Of a stretch of 64,000 nt of DNA, positions 23,959 to 32,045 are shown in pieces (within the stretch, counting starts at the first letter, position 1; each line of letters starts with the position of its first letter). This DNA comes from Bombella apis (GTDB lineage: Bacteria; Pseudomonadota; Alphaproteobacteria; Acetobacterales; Acetobacteraceae): the NCBI RefSeq assembly GCF_018221685.1, contig NZ_JAGJTM010000005.1, positions 255,501-319,500 on the forward strand. Direction: 5' to 3'. The position numbers and the translations under genes are program-made. Under the pieces are notes generated by a model that saw nothing but the letters and a program-made list of their open reading frames with translations, searched no databases and was not told the origin of the DNA.

Positions 23959-24933
23959 ATGCAACATACTGGAAAAACAGACATATCCCATGACATCCTT
24001 CTGTCCGCCTACCGGCGCATGAAGACGATCCGTACGTTCGAGAACCGTCTGCATGAGGACTTCAAGGCTGGCATCGTCCCGGGCTTCACCCATCTCTATG
24101 CGGGACAGGAATCGGTGGCCGTCGGCATTTGCAGCCATCTGACCGATCAGGACCAGATCGCCAGCACCCATCGTGGCCACGGCCACTGCATCGCCAAAGG
24201 TGTCGATGTCATGGCCATGATGAAGGAAATTCACGGGCGGCAGGGCGGCATCTGCAAGGGCAAGGGCGGCTCCATGCACATTGCCGACCTGAGCAAGGGC
24301 ATGCTGGGGGCCAATGGCATCCTTGGGGCCGGAGCTCCGCTGGCCTGTGGTGCCGCCCTCGCCGACAGGCTGGAGGGCAAGGGCCATGTTGCCGTCGTCT
24401 TCGGTGGTGATGGCGGCGTGAATGAAGGAGCCGTGCTGGAGAGCATGAATCTGGCCAGCGTCTGGAAGCTGCCCCTGATGTTCGTCGTGGAGAACAACGG
24501 TTATGCCCAGTCCACACCACAGCACAGGACAACCTCCGTCAGCAGCTATGAGGACCGGGCCAGAGGCTTCGGCATGCCTGCCGTCACGGTGGACGGGCTG
24601 GATTTCTTCGCCGTCTACCGTGCTGCCGGGGAGCTTATCGCCAGAATGCGGGCCGGAGGCGGACCTGTTCTTCTGGAATGCCGGACCGTCCGTTTTTACG
24701 GCCATTTTGAGGGAGACACCCAGCGTTACCGCCCTGCCGGAGACGTGAAGAACGCCTGGGAGGAACGGGACTGCCTGCGCCGCTTCGCCCAGACATCAGG
24801 CCTCAGCCCGGCGGAACTGGAAGCAGTGGACCGGGACGTGGAGCAGCTGGTCAATGCTTCCGTGCAGGAAGCCCTCAAGGCCCCGCACCCTGCCCTGAAT
24901 GAACTCCATGACGGCGTGTACGTCTCCTACTGA
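23959..24933 (+). CDS. acoA: Thiamine-diphosphate dehydrogenase E1 alpha subunit (acetoin/pyruvate type)
   Basis: A 324-residue E1 alpha subunit of a 2-oxoacid or acetoin dehydrogenase. The thiamine diphosphate motif is GGDGGVNEGAVLESMNLA ending in NN of VVENNGYAQ. The phosphorylation-loop-like RGHGH and the substrate-side GGICKGKGGSMHI are typical of acetoin dehydrogenase E1 alpha. With AcoB it would decarboxylate acetoin or a short 2-oxoacid and pass the acyl group to a lipoylated E2, which is not encoded nearby. Start 23959 has GGAG 6 bases upstream; 23947 is an in-frame alternative. acoB starts 26 bases after it. Confidence 0.88.
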   Translation: MQHTGKTDISHDILLSAYRRMKTIRTFENRLHEDFKAGIVPGFTHLYAGQESVAVGICSHLTDQDQIASTHRGHGHCIAKGVDVMAMMKEIHGRQGGICKGKGGSMHIADLSKGMLGANGILGAGAPLACGAALADRLEGKGHVAVVFGGDGGVNEGAVLESMNLASVWKLPLMFVVENNGYAQSTPQHRTTSVSSYEDRARGFGMPAVTVDGLDFFAVYRAAGELIARMRAGGGPVLLECRTVRFYGHFEGDTQRYRPAGDVKNAWEERDCLRRFAQTSGLSPAELEAVDRDVEQLVNASVQEALKAPHPALNELHDGVYVSY

Positions 24934-24959
24934 ACCCATCATCTGAAGGAAAATCTGTC

Positions 24960-25964
24960 ATGACCAGACATGTCTCGCTGAAATCAGCCATCAACGAAGC
25001 TCTGGATCAGGAAATGGCCAGAGACCCGAAACTGCTCATCTTCGGGCAGGACACCGCCGGTGGTGTCGATGCTGGGGGAGAAACGGATACATGGGGTGGC
25101 GTGCTTGGTGTCACCAGGGGGCTCTATACCCGCTATGGTGACCGGGTGATTGATGCGCCCCCCACCGAGATGGCCTATGTCGGGGCTGCCGTCGGGGCCG
25201 CCCTCTCCGGCTTCCCCGTCGTGGCGGAAGTCCCGTTCATCGACTTCATGGGCGTCTGCTTCGACCAGCTGCTGAACCAGGCTGCCAAGATGCGCTACAT
25301 GTTCGGCGGCACGGCCGAAATCCCGCTTGTCGTCCGCACGATGGTCGGGGCAGGCATCAATGGTGCGGCGCAGCACTCCCAGATGCTGACGGCCATGTTC
25401 ACCCACATTCCGGGCCTGAAGGTCGTCTGCCCCAGCACGCCGCATGATGCCAAGGGGCTGATGATCGAGGCCATCCGGGACCGGGGCCCCGTGATCTTCT
25501 GCGAGCCAAAATATCTCTATGAGACGACCGGCCCCGTTGCCGAGGCTCCTTACGCCATTCCCTTCGGGCAAGCCCATCTCGCCAGGGAAGGACATGACGT
25601 CTCCATCGTCACCTACGGGCCCATGGTCCCCCGGGCACTGGAGGCCGCCACCCAGCTGGCGGAAACGGGAATCGAGGCCGATGTCATAGACCTGCGGACT
25701 CTCTCCCCGCTGGACATTGCCACGGTCCTGAAGTCCGTACAGAAAACAGGTCGGCTTGTAGCGGCTGATGAGGCCCATCCCCGCTGCAACATGGCCACCG
25801 ACATCGTGGCGCAGGTCACCAGGCAGTGCTTCACCAGCCTGAAAGCCGCCCCGCAGATGGTCAGTGCCCCACACACGCCCGTGCCCTTCTCGCCCGTGCT
25901 GGAGAAAGCCTACATCCCCGGTGCGGAGCAGATCATGGCCGCCGTGACCCGGATCATGGCATGA
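24960..25964 (+). CDS. acoB: Thiamine-diphosphate dehydrogenase E1 beta subunit
   Basis: A 334-residue E1 beta subunit. Conserved segments include ALDQEMARDPKLLIFGQD, PPTEMAYVGAAVGAALSG, VVAEVPFIDFMGVCFDQLLNQAAKMRYMFGG (several short blocks) and the C-terminal ADEAHPRCNMATDI. A ribosome site GAAGGAAA lies just before the ATG. It forms the active alpha2beta2 E1 with acoA. The next gene, a GlcG/HbpS-like protein, follows 39 bases on and an E2/E3 pair is absent. Confidence 0.9.
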   Translation: MTRHVSLKSAINEALDQEMARDPKLLIFGQDTAGGVDAGGETDTWGGVLGVTRGLYTRYGDRVIDAPPTEMAYVGAAVGAALSGFPVVAEVPFIDFMGVCFDQLLNQAAKMRYMFGGTAEIPLVVRTMVGAGINGAAQHSQMLTAMFTHIPGLKVVCPSTPHDAKGLMIEAIRDRGPVIFCEPKYLYETTGPVAEAPYAIPFGQAHLAREGHDVSIVTYGPMVPRALEAATQLAETGIEADVIDLRTLSPLDIATVLKSVQKTGRLVAADEAHPRCNMATDIVAQVTRQCFTSLKAAPQMVSAPHTPVPFSPVLEKAYIPGAEQIMAAVTRIMA

Positions 25965-26003
25965 ACAGGCATGGGAACAGTCAAAAGCAAGGAGTCCTCA
26001 GAA

Positions 26004-26435
26004 ATGACTACCAGACACCATGTCTCACAGGCCACCATCACCTGTGAGGCCGCCAACAGCCTCGTGCAGGCTGTCCTCAAAGAAGGAGCTGCACAGAAGA
26101 TTCCCGTTTCTGTCGCCATCATGGATGCAGGCGGGCATCTCCAGGCCTTTGCCCGCCATGATGGAACAGCCTTCCTGACGGTCGAGATCGCCATCGACAA
26201 AGCATGGACGGCCTGCTCCTTCGGTCAGCCGACCCATGTCTGGAACCAGCTCGTGCAGAACCCCCACATGGCCCCCCTCGCCAGCAGACCCCACCTTGTG
26301 GCCGTAGGCGGTGGATGCCCCATTTTTGCCGGGGGGCAGCTGATCGGCGGCATTGGCGTCTCCGGCGGTACCTACGAGCAGGACCGGGACCTGGCTGAAA
26401 AGGCCCTGAACAGTCTGGGATTCGAGGTCGCCTGA
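26004..26435 (+). CDS. GlcG/HbpS-family protein (DUF336)
   Basis: A 143-residue protein of the GlcG/HbpS (DUF336, heme-degrading/PduO C-terminal-like) fold: VSVAIMDAGGHLQAFARHDG, EIAIDKAWTACSF, GGGCPIFAGGQLIGGIGVSGG and DRDLAEKAL are all family hallmarks. Members bind heme or cobalamin-like ligands or have no known role. The ATG at 26004 is set by AAGGAG 10 bases upstream. Being last in the acoA-acoB unit, it may be an accessory to this dehydrogenase. A hairpin follows. Confidence 0.82.
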   Translation: MTTRHHVSQATITCEAANSLVQAVLKEGAAQKIPVSVAIMDAGGHLQAFARHDGTAFLTVEIAIDKAWTACSFGQPTHVWNQLVQNPHMAPLASRPHLVAVGGGCPIFAGGQLIGGIGVSGGTYEQDRDLAEKALNSLGFEVA

Positions 26436-26454
26436 AAACCACTTCCGTCCCTGC

Positions 26455-26494
26455 CAGACAGGCCATCTCTCCAACCGGAGGGATGGCCTGTCTG
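26455..26494 (+). terminator. Terminator after the aco genes
   Basis: A 13-bp perfect stem: CAGACAGGCCATC (26455-26467) with GATGGCCTGTCTG (26482-26494), and CTCC/GGAG pairing inside the loop. No long T-run follows, so it may work in part by another mechanism. Confidence 0.6.
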
Positions 26495-26577
26495 CCTGTT
26501 GCACGGCCAGGACAGCCCAAACCATCACAACGGCCTCTTTTCTCCCTCATGCATATTGGTTAATAAATAACTTACAA

Positions 26578-26594
26578 ACTTTCTTTAAGAAAGT
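26578..26594. promoter_or_regulatory. 17-base palindrome before the first GT8 gene
   Basis: ACTTTCTT and AAGAAAGT flank one central T. It lies about 50-70 bases before the GT8 gene in a short AT-rich control region that also has GGTTAATAAATAAC upstream. Operator or small hairpin cannot be told apart by eye. Confidence 0.35.
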
Positions 26595-26645
26595 CAGAAT
26601 GTTCATGGACGTACAATCACTTTCAGCGGATCGGACGGCCCTTTC

Positions 26646-27524
26646 ATGAAGGCCCACCTCACTGTTGCGACGGGCCTGGATGAAAACAACCTCATTCCTG
26701 CTCTGGTCACCATACAGTCCACCATCAGCAATGCGCAGGACAAGTCCCGCCTGTCTTTTGCCCTCTTCCATACGGGACTCGATGACCATGTGAAACAGCT
26801 GGTAAAAGGGCTGCTCAACTCGTATGGCGTCGCTTTCTCCCTCATCAACATGCCCGGCATCCTTTCCGGCTTCACCTACAAAGACACCATCTGCACCCAC
26901 CGTCTTTATCCCCTGCTCATTCCCCAATATTTCACATCACGAAATTTCGTACTCAGCATCGGGGCAGGTTCACTCATCCGGGGGGACATTCTGTCCCTTC
27001 TGTCCGATTTCCCTACCGGAGCAAAGATCGGGGCTGTCCGCTGCATGTATCATGCCCTCATGGACCAGCCCGACTCCGGGCCTGTCAGGTCGGAGCGCCA
27101 TTTCAGCCGCAACCTGCTTCTCTTCAACCGGCAGGCCATCTCCCCGGAGGAAGGGCAGGCCTGCATCCAGCTGCTGGACGAAGAATGGCCGGGACGGGAC
27201 GAAACCATCCTTAACTACCTCTTCCGCCACGCACTGCACCTGTTCCCGCAGTCATGGAATCTCCAGATGCCGCTCTTCCAGCAGCCAGATGAGGCCTTCA
27301 TCCCTTCCATACGGACAGCCATTACCTCCGCCCGCAACAACATGAACCTCGGCCAGTTCGCCAGCCATCTCGACCCTGATGACATGACAGCAGCCCTGGA
27401 GCAGACCAACATCCACGCCCGGGATTACAGAAAGATCGCAGCCTCCCTCATGCGTCAGATACAGGACAGGATGCCACCTCTCCTCTTCGACCCCATATGG
27501 ACCGCCTTGCAGAACATTACATGA
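26646..27524 (+). CDS. GT8-like glycosyltransferase lacking the DxD motif
   Basis: A 292-residue protein with the GT8 layout: HLTVATGLDENNLIPALVTI, ALFHTGLDDHV, and IGAVRCMYHALMD after the expected metal site. Where the active paralogue next door has FFLDADMIVTGD, this protein reads LSIGAGSLIRGD, so the catalytic DxD is gone. Otherwise it aligns along its length with that paralogue (for example KIGAVRC and LLFN versus MLFN). It may be inactive, a regulatory partner of its neighbour, or use another mechanism. It is followed 51 bases later by the second GT8 gene. Confidence 0.65.
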   Translation: MKAHLTVATGLDENNLIPALVTIQSTISNAQDKSRLSFALFHTGLDDHVKQLVKGLLNSYGVAFSLINMPGILSGFTYKDTICTHRLYPLLIPQYFTSRNFVLSIGAGSLIRGDILSLLSDFPTGAKIGAVRCMYHALMDQPDSGPVRSERHFSRNLLLFNRQAISPEEGQACIQLLDEEWPGRDETILNYLFRHALHLFPQSWNLQMPLFQQPDEAFIPSIRTAITSARNNMNLGQFASHLDPDDMTAALEQTNIHARDYRKIAASLMRQIQDRMPPLLFDPIWTALQNIT

Positions 27525-27575
27525 TCCCTGCCACTGTCCGACCCATCCCCTGACGCACGCAAGTTGTCCCACATC

Positions 27576-28529
27576 ATGCAGACCATTCCCATCGTCATGT
27601 CGCTGAATCAGGCGTATGTCGTCCCCGCCATCGCCACGATACGGTCCGTTCTCAACTCGATATCCGACAGGAACCGCATAGAATTCGTCATCTTCCACAA
27701 GGAGCTCTCACCAGCTGCCATCAGGATCATGACCACTCTGGTGAACGATTCGGGGGGACGGATCACCTTCATCAACGTGCAGGAGCATTTTGCAGGCCAT
27801 AACCTGAAAAAAGAAGAAATGTACCATGCACTGCTCATACCGGGACTGATGGCAGGGCATGATTTTGTCTTTTTCCTTGATGCCGACATGATCGTGACGG
27901 GCGATCTGCTGTCTCTCATCCACGCCATGCCCGCAGACAAGAAAATAGGGGCTGTCCGCTGCTTCTTCCGCAACACCATCCTGCCTCCCAACGTACCCCG
28001 CCCCCTGCATGATCAGACACTCAGGACTGGCCTGAAGGACACAAGCCGGTATTTCAATGCCGGTCTCATGCTCTTCAACATGAAAGCCATAAGACCAGAG
28101 GATGGCAGACGCTGCCTCCAGCTCATCTCCCGCAGGTGGAAGGGCCATGCCGAAAGCATCCTCAATGTCGTTTTCCATGATTCCGTGCAGTTTTTTTCAG
28201 TCCGCTGGAATTACGCCATGACGCACATCGCCAAGGATGTTGTCCCCTTCCAGCCGGAGATACGGAAAGATGTCGAAGAGAGCAGACTGGACATCCAGGT
28301 CCAGCATTTCCTTTTCCTCTCCAAGCCGTGGCTACCCAAGGCCGAGCACGCCCTCTTCCTGAAGGAAGGAGACTGCCCGGAATTCAGATACCATGTGCAG
28401 AATTACAAAAACGCTCTGGCTGCCGTCATGAAGGATATTTCTCATGTGGCACCCCGCCTTCTGTGCGGGGCCTCATGGGAGATGACGGAACGCCATCTGG
28501 ACCCCGAGGGGAAAGCCCTTCTGGCATAA
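27576..28529 (+). CDS. Glycosyltransferase family 8 protein
   Basis: A 317-residue GT8 enzyme (LPS galactosyl/glucosyltransferase-like). It has IPIVMSLNQAYVVPAIATI at the N-terminus, the metal-binding FFLDADMIVTGDLL near residue 105, and RYFNAGLMLFNMKAI, the GT8 acceptor-side motif. The ATG at 27576 is preferred over the upstream TTG at 27564. It converges with flagellin and shares the terminator hairpin. With the adjacent GT8-like gene it could modify a surface glycan or the flagellin; this is inferred from position only. Confidence 0.82.
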   Translation: MQTIPIVMSLNQAYVVPAIATIRSVLNSISDRNRIEFVIFHKELSPAAIRIMTTLVNDSGGRITFINVQEHFAGHNLKKEEMYHALLIPGLMAGHDFVFFLDADMIVTGDLLSLIHAMPADKKIGAVRCFFRNTILPPNVPRPLHDQTLRTGLKDTSRYFNAGLMLFNMKAIRPEDGRRCLQLISRRWKGHAESILNVVFHDSVQFFSVRWNYAMTHIAKDVVPFQPEIRKDVEESRLDIQVQHFLFLSKPWLPKAEHALFLKEGDCPEFRYHVQNYKNALAAVMKDISHVAPRLLCGASWEMTERHLDPEGKALLA

Positions 28530-28559
28530 AAAAACGCCACCGTAAAAATACGGTGGCGT
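28527..28559 (-). terminator. Flagellin terminator
   Basis: ACGCCACCGTA (28534-28544) pairs with TACGGTGGCGT (28549-28559) around an AAAA loop. On the minus strand the stem is followed by seven Ts, a strong intrinsic terminator for flagellin mRNA. The hairpin begins just after the stop of the converging GT8 gene. Confidence 0.88.
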
Positions 28560-28614
28560 CTGGCACATGGTCGCCCGAAGGCTCCGGCCCAACAACAGGG
28601 CCGGATACTTCCCC

Positions 28615-29577
28615 TTACTGGAACAGGGACAGAATGTTCTGGGACTGACCGTTGGCGATGGAGAGGGACTTGATGCCCAGGGACTGCTTGGTCTGCAGGG
28701 ATGTCAGCTTGGCAGACTCGGCAGACATGTCAGCATCCGTCAGAGCGCCAGAAGCAGCTGTCAGGGAGTCGGAAGACTTCTGACCATAGGAGCTCATGGA
28801 GTCGATGGTCTGCTGGTTGGAACCGAGATCAGACGTGACGTTCGTCATGGCAACGATGGCCTTCTGAACACGCCCGATCATGTCGGCAACAGCCTTCTTC
28901 GGATCGCTGGAGCTGTCAGCCAGGGAAGCACCCGTGGCGCTGGCGTTCAGGAAGACGTTGGAGGTCGGGTCAGAACCGGCCACACCATTCGTTGTCAGGC
29001 CCAGAACGTCGGTCAGGGTCGCACCCTTGGCACCTGTCGTGGCGGAAACGAGGGAGCCATAGCCGGTCAGTGTCTGTGTATCACCCTGGAGACCCGTAAC
29101 GAAGGTCAGGCTGCTGGCCGTGATGCCCAGACCATCGGCTGTACCACCTGTCGTACCACCGGCCAGCAGGTTGATCCCCTTGGTCGTGGCGTTACGGGCG
29201 ATGGTGTCAATGCTCTTCATGTAACCTGTCAGCTCCTTGTCGAGCTGGCCGAGGGAAGAAGAGTTGCCCAGGTTGTTACCGACAGTGGTCACAGCGTTCT
29301 GGACGTTCTGAAGGATGTTGATGATGCTGTTGGCAGCAGAGTTTGTGGAGCTGACAATCTGGGAAGCGTAGCTCAGGCCATCATTGACAGCGCTCTGGCC
29401 GGCAATGTCACCACCGATCTGGGAGGAAATGCCAAAAGCAGCCGGATTGTCGGAAGCATTGGCGACCTTCTTGCCGGTGGAGACGGCATTTTCCGTCTTG
29501 GCCAGATCGCCCTGTGTGGTGTTCAGTGTTTCCAGAGCAACCATGGAAGACTGGTTGGTATTGATGGAAAGACTCAT
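28615..29577 (-). CDS. fliC: Flagellin
   Basis: A 320-residue filament protein with conserved D0/D1 ends: MSLSINTNQSSMVALETL and NASDNPAAFGISSQI at the N-terminus, SLGIKSLSIANGQSQNILSLF at the C-terminus (split here in short blocks). The central part is short, Ser/Thr/Gly rich and offers many O-glycosylation sites. Start 29577 follows an AAGGAGAG ribosome site; the frame could open six residues earlier. It is transcribed alone or downstream of fliM, with its own leader containing a small hairpin, and ends at a strong terminator. It is the only flagellin in the window. Confidence 0.95.
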   Translation of the reverse strand: MSLSINTNQSSMVALETLNTTQGDLAKTENAVSTGKKVANASDNPAAFGISSQIGGDIAGQSAVNDGLSYASQIVSSTNSAANSIINILQNVQNAVTTVGNNLGNSSSLGQLDKELTGYMKSIDTIARNATTKGINLLAGGTTGGTADGLGITASSLTFVTGLQGDTQTLTGYGSLVSATTGAKGATLTDVLGLTTNGVAGSDPTSNVFLNASATGASLADSSSDPKKAVADMIGRVQKAIVAMTNVTSDLGSNQQTIDSMSSYGQKSSDSLTAASGALTDADMSAESAKLTSLQTKQSLGIKSLSIANGQSQNILSLFQ

Positions 29578-29609
29578 GGTCTTCTCTCCTTGCACATCTG
29601 TATAGAAAA

Positions 29610-29626
29610 CAACGAACTCATCGTTG
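29610..29626 (-). promoter_or_regulatory. Hairpin in the flagellin leader
   Basis: CAACGA (29610-29615) and TCGTTG (29621-29626) can form a 6-bp stem with a 5-base loop about 35-50 bases upstream of the flagellin start codon. In alphaproteobacteria flagellin leaders can be targets of post-transcriptional control (FlbT); whether this one is cannot be told here. Confidence 0.3.
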
Positions 29627-29707
29627 ACAGATGGATAGAAACACAGAACCCTTACATGTTTCTTACAGAGGACATTTCAAAATGACAGGCATGGAAAAAT
29701 ACCTGTC

Positions 29708-30271
29708 TTAACCATCGGCCTCATTCTGCCTCATATAAGGCCTTGGGCTACGCAGGCGGCCCGGAACCGGCATGACAATCTCATCGGAGAAATGCGGGGC
29801 AGAATCGCCTTCAGCCGGGGCAGGCCCGGCGGCGGCCCTGCTCTGTTCCAGCGCCTTCTTCTGCATTTCCAGCTGTTCTTCCAGCTGTTGCAGCATGGCC
29901 TGTGCCGACTCCACGGCCTGGTTCAACCCGGCTTCCTGCTTTTCCGACCGCTCCAGAACACCAGAAAGCGAATCGGCAGTCTCCTGCGTCATCTTCTGCT
30001 GGTCCATCAGGTCCTCTTCAGCATTGCGGGCACGCTCCAGCAGGACAGACAGGCGCCTGTCCCCCTGGGTGACCTCATGCCGGACCCGCTCGAACATATG
30101 GTTCATCTGTTCTGTCGAAGCATCAAGCGTGGCCACCATCTCATTCAGTGCCGTATAGGAATCCCGGATGACCCCAAGCCGCCGGACAATGAGACGGGAG
30201 CTGACAATCCCGGCTATCAGGACGACCATCAGAAGAATCTCGATGATGAGCTGGCTATTTTTCAGAAGCAT
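29708..30271 (-). CDS. Membrane-anchored coiled-coil flagellar-operon protein (DUF6468-like)
   Basis: A 187-residue protein with one N-terminal membrane helix (LIIEILLMVVLIAGIVSS) and a long coiled coil from about residue 40 to 155, rich in Glu, Gln, Leu and Arg, then a Pro/Arg-rich tail. It overlaps the end of fliM by 17 bases. Proteins of this shape (DUF6468 type, by memory) sit next to fliM/fliL in alphaproteobacterial flagellar loci. The function is unknown; a cytoplasmic scaffold near the C ring is possible. Confidence 0.65.
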   Translation of the reverse strand: MLLKNSQLIIEILLMVVLIAGIVSSRLIVRRLGVIRDSYTALNEMVATLDASTEQMNHMFERVRHEVTQGDRRLSVLLERARNAEEDLMDQQKMTQETADSLSGVLERSEKQEAGLNQAVESAQAMLQQLEEQLEMQKKALEQSRAAAGPAPAEGDSAPHFSDEIVMPVPGRLRSPRPYMRQNEADG

Positions 30272-31487
30272 GATGTCCCCTCTGCTCTGCTGACTGCTGA
30301 TCCACCGAAGCAGAACCAAGAGACGCCAGCAGTTCCGGCGTCAGATCTTCCTCCAGCGGGATGAGGCGCTGGTCTATCCGAACAGCCTGCATCCGATGCA
30401 GCCGCCCCAGCGTGCCCTCAAAAATTGGCGTTCCGTCACATTCCATCCGCACACGATGCGGCGCTTCGCCCTTGCTGGGCAGATGGAGGACACTACCTTC
30501 CTTCAGCTCCAGAATCTGGGAAAGCGGGAAAGACGCCGTCTCAAACACGGTGGAAACGGTCACGCTCGTTTCCATGATTTCGGAAATGAGATGATTCTCC
30601 CATATGGAATCATTGCCGAAATTGTCCCCCATGAACTGCTGGGAGAGTTTCTCTCTTACCGGTTCCAGCGTGGCATAGGGAATGACGATATCCATGTCCC
30701 CGCTCCTGTCGCCCATATCAATATGGAAGCGGGCCGCAATGGCCGCATTGGAGGGCCGGGCAATCACCGCCAGGCTGGAGCTGATCTCCAGCCGCTCGAA
30801 AGAGAGATCCACCTTACCCACTGGCGCAAAAGCCTCGGAGAGATCCGCCAGCGTGATGACAATCAACTTCTCTATGAGGGCTCTCTCCAGAGCAGTGTGG
30901 GGCCGATTCTCTATGATCTTGGGTCCACCACCGCGCTCTCCGCCCATCAGGATGTCCACAATGGAATAGGATAGCGACGAATCCACAACAACCAGACCAT
31001 AATTGCGCCACTGCTCTGCCCGGAAGACGGAAAACAGGGAGGAAGACGGCACTTCTCCCATATAGTCCCCAAAACGCAGGGACCGCATGTTCTCCATGGT
31101 GATGTCGACATTGTCGTTGGTAAAACCACGCAGGGTCGAAGAAAGGAAACGCACCAGCCGGTCAAACACGTTCTCCAGCATGGGCATACGCTCATAGGCC
31201 ACAAAACCGGCCTTGATGATGCGCTCCATCCCGCTCTCTTCCCGCATGGCAGAACCGGAAAATGCATTGCCGAGCATGGCATCAATGGCAGACTGGTCCA
31301 GCGCATGGCCATCCGCCTCACCATCATCCCCCCCATGCGCAGCGACCCCGGAGGAGGATGTTCCTTCCTCTTCCGGGGCTTCAGTCCGTGCAGCATTGTC
31401 TTCTGTATCCGGGCCGGGCTGTTCCGCTCCCTGCCCTTCTGTCAGGTCAGGCTGGTCAGCCTGTGCCTGCTCCTCTTCATCCGCCAT
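30255..31487 (-). CDS. fliM: Flagellar motor switch protein FliM
   Basis: A 410-residue C-ring protein. The first 90 residues are acidic and disordered and include the probable CheY-binding region. The middle domain carries FVAYERMPMLENVFDRLV, SSLFSVFRAEQWRNYGLVV and LMGGERGGGP. The C-terminal SpoA domain has LELKEGSVLHLPSKGE and PIFEGTLGRLHRMQAVRI. ATG 31487 has AAGGTGG about 9 bases upstream; a GTG at 31502 also opens the frame. It follows fliL immediately and overlaps the coiled-coil gene. Confidence 0.93.
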   Translation of the reverse strand: MADEEEQAQADQPDLTEGQGAEQPGPDTEDNAARTEAPEEEGTSSSGVAAHGGDDGEADGHALDQSAIDAMLGNAFSGSAMREESGMERIIKAGFVAYERMPMLENVFDRLVRFLSSTLRGFTNDNVDITMENMRSLRFGDYMGEVPSSSLFSVFRAEQWRNYGLVVVDSSLSYSIVDILMGGERGGGPKIIENRPHTALERALIEKLIVITLADLSEAFAPVGKVDLSFERLEISSSLAVIARPSNAAIAARFHIDMGDRSGDMDIVIPYATLEPVREKLSQQFMGDNFGNDSIWENHLISEIMETSVTVSTVFETASFPLSQILELKEGSVLHLPSKGEAPHRVRMECDGTPIFEGTLGRLHRMQAVRIDQRLIPLEEDLTPELLASLGSASVDQQSAEQRGHHASEK

Positions 31488-31503
31488 TGGGTCCAAATCC
31501 ACC

Positions 31504-32028
31504 TTACTGGGTTAGAAGTTCCGTAATGTAAATGTTCGTGACATTCAGCGGGGCAAACGCCACACGCAGGCGCCTCAGCAGGGCCTCACGCAGGCGATAG
31601 AAGCCACTGCCATGCAGGTCCTGCGGGCGGCTTTCGTGCAGATAGGTCTGGAAAATGTCCTGCACCTCGGGAATACGCCCCTGAAGAGCTGCCAGTGTCT
31701 CAGCTCCCTCCACTTCGACACTGGCTGTCATCTTTACATAGACCGTCCGCCCGGCCCCGTTATCCAGATTGGCCGTGGCAGAGGGAACCGACAGAAGGAG
31801 GCGATGTGAGCCCGCCTCCCCGCCTTCCGCTGCGGCAACCTTGGGGGCAGGCTTCCCGCCACCGCCGAATGGTGGAAGGTGGGCCTGCCAGGCACCCACG
31901 CCCCCACCTATCAGCAGCAGAGGCACGGCAGCCATGATGGCCATTTTCTTCCTGGACATGCCCTTCCTGCCATCAGCCGAAGCGGCTGTACCATCACCTC
32001 CGGCGTCTGGACTGGTCTCATCACTCAT
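31504..32028 (-). CDS. fliL: Flagellar basal body-associated protein FliL
   Basis: A 174-residue single-span membrane protein. After a short cytoplasmic N-terminus there is a membrane helix (MAIMAAVPLLLIGGGVGAW), then a periplasmic SPFH-like domain with YVKMTASVEVEG, LQGRIPEVQDIFQTYL and the C-terminal LNVTNIYITELLTQ. FliL surrounds the stators. It begins 17 bases after the response-regulator gene and is tightly followed by fliM. Confidence 0.9.
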   Translation of the reverse strand: MSDETSPDAGGDGTAASADGRKGMSRKKMAIMAAVPLLLIGGGVGAWQAHLPPFGGGGKPAPKVAAAEGGEAGSHRLLLSVPSATANLDNGAGRTVYVKMTASVEVEGAETLAALQGRIPEVQDIFQTYLHESRPQDLHGSGFYRLREALLRRLRVAFAPLNVTNIYITELLTQ

Positions 32029-32045
32029 GACGCTGCGCTCCGTTA

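Noticed and set aside
28567-29685. Plus-strand open frame (372 codons) over flagellin
   Set aside because: It runs through the flagellin terminator and gene; the flagellin ends are conserved on the minus strand.
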